In this document: positions 39,166 through 50,178 of the stretch, one piece after another
How the letters are laid out: every line of letters begins with the position of its first letter
Numbering within the stretch: position 1 is the first letter of the stretch
Assembly: GCA_026261815.1 (NCBI GenBank)
Contig: JAMPIT010000886.1
Span: 20,194,001-20,258,000, forward strand
DNA length: 64,000 nt
From: Monarcha castaneiventris obscurior
Taxonomy: Eukaryota > Chordata > Aves > Passeriformes > Monarchidae
Direction: 5' to 3'
The notes under the pieces: generated by a model
Told to the model about the DNA's origin: nothing
The model's input: only the letters and a program-made list of their open reading frames with translations
The model's database searches: none
Program-made: the position numbers and the translations under genes

Positions 39166-41084
39166 CTGGGCATGTGAGATTTATTAGGCACTGTTTCTTT
39201 CTTCTTCTAGACAGCTTAGGTGTGAGCTTGTGTGTATGTATGTGGTTCTGTGTCTGTTTACAAAATATCTGATGTATTCCAAAAAAAGGCGCACTTGCTG
39301 TGTTTTAACTCTGTGAATATGACTACTTAGATATTTTTATGATTTTTTATATATCATTATGAATCTATATTGGCTTTAAAGAACAGAATTATCTTTAAAA
39401 ATAACTATTCCTATTTAAAGAAAATAAGTATACCTACTGAACAAGAAAAGGGGAGTGTAAAAGAAATGGGATTCATTAGGAGCACCAATGTGATATGCAC
39501 ATGTTTTTTGCATGTCTACCCATGCAGCAGAACCAATGTGGTCCAGCCTTTAGAAATCAAGAGATTCCAACCTACTACTAACCTTGAGCAAACTAAACCA
39601 CCCCTTTCCTTGCTGGACGTCCTAGGTAGAGAAGCATATGGGACAGTTTCTTTTTATGACAAGGTATCAACATACACAAGAGAGAACAATCTTCAAGTGG
39701 CATAATCTATAAAAATGAAATACTAATATACCAAGTATTTCCCCAAAGCAGCAGCACTAACAGCAATACCATGCAGAATAAAAAAGCAGCATCTACAAGT
39801 AAGGAAACACTGATCTTTGGGCAGCAGAGTGAAGAATATATTTTACTTAGAACAAATCCCACTATCAACCATCTGGGTTCCACTCTGGTGCCCTTGATTT
39901 GGGGGCTCCTTTCTTGAACCCATACATAAAGGAGTAACAACCACAGCACTGACATGAGCACAAGGCACTTACTGGTTAAAAATCAAACAAGGGTAACAGC
40001 AGGAGCCCAGGCAGTTTTGCTGAAACGAGATCTGCACAGCAGGGCAGGCATGGCTTTTCTTCATTACCCTAATAGCCTAATAAATAAATAAGGAATAGTT
40101 GTGTCCATGGTAATCACGCTGGTGATTTTTTTTCCCTCCCTTTTCAAGACACCTCAGGAGTGAGGTAGCCATAGCCTGGCTGCAGAATCTGATCTGTAAA
40201 TAAAAAACTGAGAGCTAAATGAAGACCTTTCTATGATAGGATTTAACTAAAACTACTACGTATTCTCAGACATTTAAACCACCTACCATTCATCAGGCAC
40301 TAGTGATACCTGCAGCTGTTGCCAATTATTTTTCACTCCTGAATTCCTTATGAACTGCTTGCAAAAGGTATTTACACCTCTGCAGAGAAGCACACAAAAT
40401 ACAAATCTTCAGAAACAATAGAGTGAGATTAACCAGCAGCCTCCTTTCCACTTAAAGAAAGACACAACGGTTTCATACCCTGCCATTCCCAGCTTCTGTT
40501 TTATCCAAACTACAGCAAGTGTTGGCTTCCTAAAGTACAGTATTCTCAGCATGTCGCACGCAGGGCAGCATCCATGCGCCGCTGACTTGGTAATTGCATT
40601 ATCTGCAGCCGCTGATGAATGAACAACCGTAATGCATACATCCTGGCTTTAGCTCTCTCGGGACAAGTAGACACACTCCCCACACCAGATTCACTCAGTT
40701 TGCTGAGTCCGAAGGTACACAGAAAACGCCCGTGTGCATTCCCTCTCATTTTAAAAGCAACGTTGTAATCCGCTCCCCCTTCCCCTTGACAGAAATACAG
40801 CACTTCTATTTACAAGCACCAGAAGATCATTCCCAAACCTACTTCTCTGCATCTGCAATCTATTCTACCTGCAAATAATAAAGCTTGAATAAAAGCTTGC
40901 AAAAATTGTAGTGTAATATCGACACCGTCTCTGGATACTAGGAAAAACAGAGAGGCGCTAATATCCCACAGCATAAGGGCCCTTTAAAGAACGACTAGTC
41001 CTTACGGGTATAAATAATCTCAAGAATAAAATGGAGCCAAGACGATTTCCATTGCAGAGGGAGGGCAATGACCAGCTGCCATAG
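39166..41084. other. Intron-like DNA grading into a CpG-rich shore
   Basis: Up to about 40540 the sequence is AT-rich and unremarkable. From about 40550 to 40780 CpG dinucleotides become frequent (GTCGCACGC, CATGCGCCGC, CAGCCGC, AACCGT, TCTCGGG, AACGTTG), well above the surroundings. This patch also holds an 85-codon minus-strand frame. It is probably the shore of the CpG island or a separate regulatory element. Confidence 0.5.
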
Positions 41085-41134
41085 CTGCGAAAGCCCCGGC
41101 CGGCACACAAAGTTACCCGCGCAGAGGAGCTTAC

Positions 41135-41560
41135 CTCGGAGCGGCACGGCAGCCTCCGTGCCCGCCCGGACGGGACGCCGCAGCCGCGCCGAGCCAAGCG
41201 GAGCCGAGCCGAGCCGAGCCGAGCCGAGCCAGGCAGAGCCGAGCCGAGCCGAGCCGAGCCGAGCCGCCCGCGCCGCCGCGGCTCCCCGGCAGGCGGCGGC
41301 CGCGCTGGGCGCCGCCCCCCGCCCGCCCGGCGGCGGCGGCAGAGGCGCGGGAACCACCCGCTCGGCGCCGGCACGGAGCGAGCCCCGGCCCGGGCCCGGG
41401 AGGAAACGGAGCGACGCTTCCCGGTCGGGAATGCCAGCCCAAGCCGAACCGGAGCCAGGCGGGAGCAGCTCGGCGGCCGCTGGGCTGGCAGCCCGGGAAC
41501 GGGGGCGCGGCGGCCCCTACCCAACCTGTTGCGTGTGTCGGTCTCTGTTAGTGCCCGGGG
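41135..41560 (-). other. Probable non-coding first exon of the minus-strand gene
   Basis: The 3' boundary is a good donor on the minus strand, GCTCCGAG|GTAAGCTCC, with the last exon base at 41135. The 5' end is not defined by sequence; 41560 is only a guess inside the island. There is no ATG on the minus strand anywhere from 41135 to about 41645, so the exon should be 5' UTR with translation starting in a later exon. All three minus frames are open through much of this region, but the long ones begin at TTG or GTG and reflect GC-richness. The exon carries the GAGCC (GGCTC on this strand) array. Confidence 0.5.
41191..41265 (+). repeat. (GAGCC)15 interrupted pentanucleotide array
   Basis: Fifteen 5-base units run back to back. 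Thirteen are exactly GAGCC; the second unit is AAGCG and the ninth is AGGCA. On the minus strand the array reads GGCTC and would lie in the first exon. Pure blocks on each side of the interruptions suggest slippage growth. Confidence 0.93.
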
Positions 41561-41640
41561 AGGTGAAATTGGCTGAGGACTGAGCGCTGCGGAGGCCGCG
41601 CACCGGTGCGGGGGGGTACACGGCTGAGCAAGGGGCTTTC

Positions 41641-44600
41641 AGCGCAGCCATCGGTGTCTCGGCTGTGTGTAACACGAGTCACTGAAGAATGGGGAAGAAG
41701 AGATGAAGGAAGGGGAAGAGGACTCTGGTAAATCACTAAATGCTCCATCTGGGGAAAAAAGATCAAACAGGAGAGGGGAAATCCCTGTCTCATTCACTTT
41801 TCTTTGCACTGGATTAATATTATTATTAATATTACTATTTTGGCTTCATTAATGGAGGGCACAACCCCCAGATCAGCTCAGGTACTCCACAAAAGAGGAG
41901 GAAAACCAGTCCAGCCTCAAGAGCATACAGACAAAACACATGAAGGTACCAATCCACAGATGGCCTGACTGTGCTGCCTCTGTGTTAGGAAGAAACACCA
42001 TGGACACAGAGGGAATTTCATCCTACTCAGGCTGTCATGGCACATCATGTGGATTTCTTTTTAATATTCAGAGGTTATCATTGTGTTTTCTTTCTTTCTC
42101 ACCTTCACAGTTCCTGTTGACTTTAATATACTGACAGCCATAAGAATGTGGTTTGTCTTTACTTGAATATTATGTATTAATCAAAAATATCACCAAATAA
42201 TTCAAACCAATTGCCAAAAGAAATTAATTAGATCTAAATCTGTAAATTTGTTTGAGAAAAGATCAAACATGTTTTGTTTTCAATAGCCAGAAGACACAAA
42301 GAAAGTTTAACCCCAAATTTTGTTCCCTCTAAAAGCACACTAACCTCTGAAGGGCAGCTGGAGAAATCTCCTTCATTTCAGAGAGATGAATAAATACAAA
42401 AGGCAGGCTAGCTGCCTTCCAGATGGGGACAGGAAGTTTGTAGTGATGATCCTGAGCAGCCCTCTGCTTCTTGAAATCCCAGGAGAGAGGAACGTGACCA
42501 TCATCTCAGAGCAGAATGGACAGCCGGGAAATCTCAAATCTGAAATCCAGCTAGGGCAGAAAATAGATGTCTGTTTCTCTCTCATCCGATCAGATCTCAT
42601 GGAGACAAGGGTGATAAAATTTGTGGCATCCTGACAAAGCCATTGAACCCATGTAGGCAAAAAACCTCATATTTCCCAGGCTTAATAGCATCAAGAAGAA
42701 AAAAAAAAAAATTGAAATTTTTTTCATTGGTATTCCCACCCCTCAAACCCCCATCATAAGAATAGCCATCTGTGAGAATAACTGAAGACAAGGCCTGGGA
42801 TTGACCTAGTAGCTGAAATGCTCATTTTTAATTTAGAGGCTTACTGAAGTGCCAAATATGTGCCAGTGTGTATGTACATCTCCATGCAAAAGAGGCAGAA
42901 GCCAGGAGCAATGTAGGTAGACAGTTAAACATTGTAACCTTGTTCTCTCCTGATCTGTGCAGGGTCTGCAAGCATTGTTTGCCTGTCTCTGCTCCTGAAA
43001 CAGTACTTCTAAAAATCGGTTGAAATACCTTTTATTAGACTGGGGACTTGCTGGCTCATCTCTGAACCCAGGAATGTCAATCCACCAATCTAAAAGAGCT
43101 ATTCTGTTCCAGATTTTTACATGGGGAAGGCAGATAGCTACTTAGCAGGACAAGTTCATCCATCATGGAGATCTACCAGCAGCACAAAGTAAACCTGGAT
43201 TTGCCCTTTTACTGCATCAGTGCTTCTCAGTGCAAGAAGTTCTGGACCATATTTTTTATCTGCACTGTTGAAATACCACTCCCTCTATCCTTAGATCATA
43301 CAGTTGCTTATGGACACCGTAGAACAGTAAAAATGAGTTTACAAGATCACAAGGAATGCACAAATGTAGGTCTTTTCTGTTGGCAGGAGAGGAATCAGGT
43401 CTGTTATAACCTCAGCACTGGCATGGCCACCACACTAGTTCCACCCACAGCAGCAGGCAATTGCAAGTCAAACGATGGAGAAATGATGATTTTAAGTGAA
43501 AGCACACTTACATACATGACCCAATTTTCAAAAGCTGTTGAGCTTTTCTGAAAATTCATCTAAATAAGAGCAGATATTTTTCAAAATATGCTCAAACCTC
43601 AAGCCTGCCCCACGTAGCTGATGCAGATAAAAACCCTTCAAATCTTACTTGGGCTGTGAGAAACCAGCATTTCCTCTGAAACAGGAGGGGGATTTTTACA
43701 GGAGGGGGATTTCAGCAGGTGACTTTTTCAGCAGTTGCCCATCTGCTTTACATTTTGTAAATATCAAACATTTGTCTCCCGAAATGCCCCATCTTCCTGC
43801 TCCTCTCAAAAGCAGGAAGTCCGCCTTCCTGCTTGTGTCCAGGCTGTATTAAAAAAAGGCATGTAATGGACTGTTATCTTACTAGCAGCCAAACTAATAA
43901 CAGCAGTTCAAGATGACACGTGAACACAAGAGCTTAAAGTGTGTAGCAGGGCCAATGGTTTCATTAGGAAGTGAACTCAGCCCTTCTTGCAAAGAGCTAT
44001 GTTACCAGAGGGAGCAAATCTTTCATCACAAAGTTACTGCTTTCAATCCAATGCAGAGACATCTCAGGCTGAATGAATGAATATTCCCCACTGCTACTGC
44101 ATCCTCAGCAAAGTGCCCCAGAGAGCAAGGACTGAACTCTTATTTTTCTCTTGAACAGTGTCTCTCAGGGACAAGTACCAGGAGGAAACTAACAGTGCTG
44201 ATACTTCAGGTAGAGGCCCTTAAAAGAATCTAACAGCCTTCAAAGTGACATCAATTGACAGCCATCCCTCTCTTTAAGGGGTTTGTCCTGTGTGCACATA
44301 GAAAGACTGCATCACACTTACAACCCTGAGACATTATCCAGGTGCATTGGAATTTTAATGCTAATCTAAGTACCCTCACTGAAACAAGATAAATGTAATG
44401 GCTAAATAACTGGTATGAGAAAACAGATAAATGGATTATAGGGCAACACAGACAAAAAGCACTCAAACATATATCAGAATCCTTCTTAGCAGGAAGACTT
44501 TGGCTACACTGCACATTTGCTCCCCACCCCCATCCCTTCCCATGGAAATGTTGAGCTGTGAGATTAAAAGAGAAGTGATTCTTCATTAGACACGAAGGAT

Positions 44601-45924
44601 TTGAGTCCACATGCTGGTCCCAGGAGCTGTGATACCTCTCGAAATTTTTCTGTGCTCCCACAAACCATGTAACTTTTTAGATTCTTAATGACAAATATTC
44701 CTAGGTAGTAAGTACATGGGCACAAATACTACTCACTTACTGAAGTGTGTGGGACTTCTGTGATCATCTTTCCCGGTGATGAGAATTTAGCTCATCGACC
44801 ATGAAATTCCTAAATTGTGCTGCTAGATTATGTTAAATAGGCACATATTTAGTGCTGGAATGGCAATCCTCTGCCTGAGGTGACACAGGAATGGGATGGG
44901 ACAGCTTCTTAACAGCCTGCTGGCAGTGATGTGAGAAGAAAAATCCCTTCTTGACTCAAACCAGATGAACTTTCCACAGCACTAAAGCAACACCATCTTT
45001 TTCTTTGTAAAACAGAGAAGTCTTTAAAATAAAATCTGAGACATCACTGATCCCAAATCTTGCCATTTCCATAGCCATAGCCTGAACAAAAGTGCATTTC
45101 AACGTTGAACTACCCTACTTCATAAGACAGCAGCTTAAACAAGAAAATCAAGTGTGTCTCAGGTCAGTCTCCCAGTGCCTCCGACTCAGTGCAGGTATAC
45201 CGGCTCCAGGCCCTTCCTCTGGGCTTCCCACCATTCTTCATCACACTATTTAAACCAGACACAAAGTCATGCTGATTCTGTGAAGGCATCCAGACAGACC
45301 AACTGCAACATTTTCCAAAGGCAAAATCATAGAGTGTAGTGAAAGGGAAATTGTATTGACCTTTTGCATTGCTAACAAGGGATTTGCAAGCACACAGGCT
45401 ATGTTTGTTCAACCCGAGTTGAAAAGAAAACCAGAATCATATGAAACATCCCTCTAATCCATGAACCCAGTGAACAGGATGGCCGTAGCTATTGTGTCAG
45501 GACATACAGCTTGGGGTCCTTAATCCTTCAAATTATTGGCATGGTGCACTTGTTCTGTGACAGCTCTTTCAGATCTTTTCCCATCTCTATTGTTTTGTTT
45601 TCTGCTTGAGTAAATAGTAGGGCAAAAGTGAGACACATTTGTTTCTGCTGTCATCTGTCAGAATGAATGGCCTGGAACTTCAGCTCCCCACTTTTTCCAT
45701 CAACATTGTATCTTGACTACTGCACATGGGCTACCATTAAAGGAAAGAGTCCTTTCCCATTTAGTCTTGCATGAAAAGTGCAGAGTGGAAATGATGGCAC
45801 AAAGTACAAAGCTGTCAAGGACAAGGGCCAAAAATAGAGGAAAAAAAAAAAAAACCAGAATCCACCTTATTTACATCACAGACCACCATTCACATCCATG
45901 GTGGGCAAATGCAGAGTGAAAAAA
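41641..45924. other. Non-coding stretch right of the CpG island
   Basis: AT-rich again. It holds open frames of 82-95 codons on opposite strands at 42373-42660, 128 codons at 43165-43551 and 136 codons on the minus strand at 44251-44661. None has recognisable similarity, and all fall within chance expectation for this many bases. A poly-A tract at about 42699-42710 and a 17-bp tandem duplication at 43681-43712 are the only repeats noted. Confidence 0.45.
43681..43712 (+). repeat. 17-bp tandem duplication
   Basis: ACAGGAGGGGGATTTTT is followed directly by a second copy, ACAGGAGGGGGATTT, which then diverges. The two copies are identical over the shared 15 bases, so the duplication is recent or conserved. 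Confidence 0.85.
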
Positions 45925-46060
45925 TTGCCTTCAATTTACAAAAGGAGAAAACTGAGGCAGAGAATGACAATCTGACCATGGCCACCCCACAAATCAGTGG
46001 CATATTAGAGATCTCAGGCTTTCTTAGTCCTAATTTCATCATCTACCCACTAGGCAGCAC
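45925..46060 (+). mobile_element. MIR-type SINE relic
   Basis: CAATTTACAAAAGGAGAAAA and CTGAGGCAGAGAATGACAAT follow the MIR core (CATTTTACAGATGAGGAAACTGAGGCACAGAG). Further on, ACCATGGCCACCCCAC, AATCAGTGGCATATTAGAG and TCAGGCTTTCTTAGTCC follow the 3' half (GCCCAAGGTCACACAGC..AGTGGCAGAGC..CCCAGGTCT). Order and spacing are right over about 130 bases. Confidence 0.65.
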
Positions 46061-47795
46061 TGACTTGTTTTTGCATCAGAATGATTACAAATTATTAAAC
46101 CAGGCTTATGGTGATTTATAGCAACTTGGCACAGACAAACGAGGGAAGCAGAGAAACTACAGTGTGGAAAGGTTCAGCTATGAGGTGATCTTGAACAGCT
46201 TAGAGATTTTGTGTCATGGTTTTCAACCTTGGTTGTAAATGCTGCAGACTCCCAACTGGTATGAGAGGGGTCAGGACAGCATTGTCTTCTGGAAATCCTC
46301 TGGAAAAAAAAGATTTTAACTCAGTGAGGAGTCTTCATTTGTCCTCAAAAGACTCTGAGTTACTTTTAAGCTGGACAGTCCCACTACCTTTATTCTTTAT
46401 AATTTAAATCAGATCATTGTAAGAAACTATGATTATTGTTGGTATTGTAGAAAGTGAAGAGAGCAGCATTCTGTTTGTGCCTGCACTAGAGCCTCACTGG
46501 AGAGACAGGACAAAGGTAACCTTGGCATCTGCTGTTATGTTCCAAATCCCAGGAGGAATGAGGACTCTGAATTCTGGTTTAACACTTCTCTTGCTGGGAA
46601 CTATGTAAGGGGAACAAACAGATTCTGCAAACAAAGACAGTTTTTTTCTAAGCAGAGATAAAGTTTGACTTTTCTTTCTCTGCCTTCCACCACAGCCTAT
46701 TCCTTCTTTCTGTCTGGTAGACAGGGTAGTATAAAGGAGGATGTATAGATGTAATCATTCAGGGACCTGGCTCTGTTTCCAACTTTGCCAGTACTACATA
46801 CAGCCTTGTACAAAACACTTGTCCACTCTCTTGCATTGCCTGTATTTCCAGCCCTTTCAATTCAAATAGCAGCTGCCACACATACCAGTGTCCACAGATA
46901 TGTCCTCTGTCCCTAACACAGAAAGTCAAGGAAGTTTTGATTTGTCAAAGTCTACTGCAGGCCATATGTGCAAGAAATCCATGCTTCCTCAAAGGGAATG
47001 TCTTGCTGTGCAGTTGTGACAGAGTGTGTGGGCATATGTTTCTGGCTGGCCTAATTAATCATTAAATGATTTCAATAACCAATTCTTCTTTGCCAGGCTA
47101 TGCAGGTTAATTCACATCCGTTAATATATACGTGCACATATACACAGGTTCACACAGAAAGCATCCAGCCACCTTTGCTAGTTAAACACAGCTCATCATT
47201 TCAACAGGTATTATGGTGTTCCCTAGTAAGATACAGATAATGCTTAGAATAAGATTTTCCATAAAAACAGAAATAATTTATGAACCTGAAATACTTTCCA
47301 TAAATGCATTATAATGCTACTTCAACTTTTTGTTGTGATTAATAGTACTGACATCAGACTAGAATGTTTATGAGCAAATAACAGCATCAACATTAAAAGG
47401 GTATGGACAGAGTCCAAGTGCATTTCAGGTTTTGGTTTGAACAATTTTCAGCATATGTTTACTTTCACTGGTAAGTTCTCATCTCTAATCAGAACTCTTA
47501 GGGACATCCCATCCCAAAAAGGGATCAGATCTGACATATGGAACAAGAAGCTTCAGCAGTAGGGAGACTTTTCCTTTCTATCTCTACAGGTAGAAAAATA
47601 CCTTTATCTAGCTAGAAAGGGAAACACAACCCAGCAAGATGCATGAAGTGTGCCAGGTCTCAAAAGTAAATAGTGAAGAAAATGCTAAGCAATCACTAAG
47701 AGTATGCAATGTCCATGACTAGCTGTAAAAATACATTCCTCAGATTGGATGCCTTTTATGTAATCCCACTGTTCAAGATCTGCTATTATTTCTAC
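46061..47795. other. Non-coding stretch, nothing specific
   Basis: AT-rich sequence with no recognised gene or repeat. Confidence 0.45.
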
Positions 47796-47895
47796 CTCAA
47801 AAGAGCAGAAATAGTCAGTGGCTTAGGACATTTTCTTCCCTTCCATTCATAAAAGAATTGAGTGGGCTCTTCTGCCCATTCTTGTCCCATCCACC
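47796..47895 (-). other. Candidate 100-base minus-strand exon, weak
   Basis: On the minus strand a strong acceptor (TATTTCTTCACTCTACTTTTCCAG|) is followed by 100 bases ending in TCTTTTGAG|GTAGAAAT. One frame is open throughout and includes WAEEPTQFFYEWKGRK and CPKPLTISALL, with split codons at both ends. The other two frames contain stops. It lies upstream of the CpG island relative to minus-strand transcription, so it would belong to a different gene or to an upstream alternative promoter. I recognise no family. Confidence 0.2.
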
Positions 47896-50074
47896 CTGGA
47901 AAAGTAGAGTGAAGAAATAAAAAAACCCAAAAAAACCTGCAGGAGAGGGTGAGCTGTGTTGTTGGGGACAGATTTTAAAAGTGAAATTGCTGAAACAATG
48001 TAGGGTTAGAGACAGATTTAACAGTTTACACAGACAAATGGGAGAGCAAAAGTACAGGTAATGATAGATTTTTTTCTCCTTCATGTAGAACTACTTAAAG
48101 CTGATTGCTTTGGATGAAATAACAATACATCTTCCTTCACCTGATTTCTGCTTTATAAAGCAAATTGAACTGAGCAGGTCTGGAAAAGTTCTGAAATTTC
48201 TTCTTTGCGTTGCTTTCTGCCTGTTTTTACTCAAAAGATAGATAAAGAGACAACTCAGAGATGTGCTGAATCTAAAATTATTTGGAAATAGGGAACAAGA
48301 AGCTTAGGGGACATAAGGAGCATAAAGCAAGAGAACTTGCAATACTTTAGACCAAGGCCCATCATGAAATCTCTGACCTGTGGATTCTTACTCGGCACCA
48401 CTGGCAGTTAAGTTTATTTCTCAGTTTTTTCACTGTAAGACTGAAGTTTTGAAAGCAATTTGGGAGAGGAGCAAAGCATTTATTCTCTGCTGGGATTTAA
48501 TTTGCTTTCTGTCTTTATTTCTGTCAGCCGCAAGGGAATCTTTATCTACCCACAGTGAGCCTAAAACATTTGCAGTGTGAAGGATCTGAGCACAGCAACA
48601 TTAAACAGAAACAAAACCAGAAACCAAGCAAAGACTGATTTTAAAAAACTTTAGAGATTCCTTCATCTCTCCTGTATCAAGAAGATTTAAGCTTGTAGAG
48701 AATGTTAGATCTAAGTTCAGACCTATCTTGCATAAAGAATCATAGTAAATAGTGGTAAACCTAACACCCAGATTTTGAAATAGTAACAGTCATCATCATC
48801 TTCTTCATTTCCATTAAAGGCTTGGAGGGCATTTTGGAACTATTACTGAACTAATATGCCCAGTGCAGCCATTGCACAGACAGATTTTTTTTTTTCAAAT
48901 TTCTTTTTGTCAAAAAATTAAGTAATATGATATATACTCCCCCTCTCAGCCTTAAAATTTAAGCTAAAATAATCTGGAAGGCTTCACTCAATAACCCAAC
49001 TCAAAACATCCTCTAAGTGACCTGTTAAAGCTGCTGAGTTCTTCTCTACTCACAAGCACCCAAAATCTCCATTTCCCACTAGTGCAGTCTCTTATCCTAG
49101 TGGGTGGGCATTTAACACAAAACCTGTATAGTGCCAGGACAGAGTAAAATAGTAGGTCCCAGGTATTTGTCCTTTGACAAATCTACTTGAAGCTGGGAAT
49201 ATATTAGCTCCTGCTGAGTCCCAGCCTGTCATGGGTAGCCTGCTTTCAGCACCCAGTTTAGTTCTAGGCCTCAGTATCCTTCATGGCAAATTCAAGTGTA
49301 ATGCCTTGTTGACTCACCCTGTCTTTTTTAAATACCCAAACTACCAATGTAATCCACACTCTGAAAATCATGATTTTCTAGTCTCCTGAGTAGCCACCAT
49401 CCCACTGTGGTAAATTAAGTGCTGTGCACGAACTTTAGACATGGACTTGCTTCCCAACAACCAATCTACCAAGTAGCTTAAGCAAGAGACCAGTATTAAA
49501 GTCCTAGGACAGAGCACAAATCCTGCTGTGCTGCCCCTTTGATAGGATGTTTAATTTTCGTAAAGGGCCAAAAAGGAAAACTGAGGACAGTATTGTTTTA
49601 AAAGTTATCACAACTAGTCAACCAAAACTCTTGAGTCCTCACATTTGTGTTTTGCTACATAGTCTACATTTGCCTCAGTCTGAGCCTTAAAACTGGTGAG
49701 GGAGAAGTAAGCTGTATATACAGAATCCCTAAGGTTCTGAAATGTTAGATAATAACAAGTCATTTTGTAGCATTTGTTTGAAATAAACATACAAATTACA
49801 GAGAACTACTGAAAGACATACCCTGAGCTACACGGCTTTTGCTGTTACTTGTCTGCTGAATAAACCACTCCACTCTGGGAATGTCAGCGATTTATGTTGA
49901 AAACACAAAATATCAACAAATCATGTCTCTATGACATATACCTTATAGGCATACAGAAATACTGCTGTTTAATTTGGGATACCCTTAATGGCCAGGCTAG
50001 GAGTCAAGTTTCCTCTGTAGCTTTCAACACAGTTTCAGATACAAAGCAAAGCTCAATTATTTTTGAGACTCTGA
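47896..50074. other. Non-coding stretch, nothing specific
   Basis: No recognised gene or repeat. A T-rich run lies at 48884-48895. Confidence 0.45.
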
Positions 50075-50178
50075 AAATTAAATGACTGTCACAGTCTAAC
50101 ACCAAGCTGTGAATCTGGGACAGAAGTCCTGCTGTTATGACTCCCATCTGAGGTCCTGTGCACCACACGTTCCCATCA
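50075..50178 (+). mobile_element. MIR-like SINE relic, 3' part
   Basis: AGCTGTGAATCTGGGACAGA, then AGTCCTGCTGTTATGACTCC, then GAGGTCCTGTGCACCACAC resembles the tail of MIR-type SINEs in sauropsids (AGCTGGGAATAGAACCCAGGAGTCCTGACTCCCAGTCC..TGCTCTAACCACTAGACCACAC). The upstream AAATGACTGTCACAGTCTAA is a poorer match to TTAAGTGACTTGCCC. Confidence 0.45.

Larger units (their letters stand above)
41085..41640 (-). promoter_or_regulatory. CpG island, probable promoter of a minus-strand gene
   Basis: Composition switches abruptly from AT-rich to extremely GC-rich, with dense CpG across about 550 bases, then returns to AT-rich. Strings such as CGGCGGCGGC, GGCGCGGGAACC and CCGGCCGGC show the CpG excess. 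Sp1-type GC boxes are visible on the minus strand at about 41312-41327 (GGGCGGGGGGCGG). No TATA box is evident, as is usual for CpG-island promoters. Orientation is inferred from a minus-strand splice donor at the left edge of the island (41135|41134). Divergent plus-strand transcription is also possible, with a weaker donor GGGGAG|GTGAAA near 41560. The gene is unidentified. Confidence 0.8.

Noticed and set aside
40958..41524. 188-codon minus-strand open frame through the CpG island
   Set aside because: It begins at TTG, not ATG, reads through the strong splice donor into the intron, and encodes low-complexity sequence from the pentamer array.
41068..41583. 171-codon plus-strand open frame with repeated SRAEP units
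   Set aside because: It lies wholly in the CpG island, its repeats come from the GAGCC array, and GC-rich DNA is poor in stops on all frames. No family similarity and no splice support.
43165..43551. 128-codon plus-strand open frame
   Set aside because: Several frames of this size are expected by chance; no recognisable motif or splice context.
44251..44661. 136-codon minus-strand open frame
   Set aside because: Chance length, no similarity recognised.
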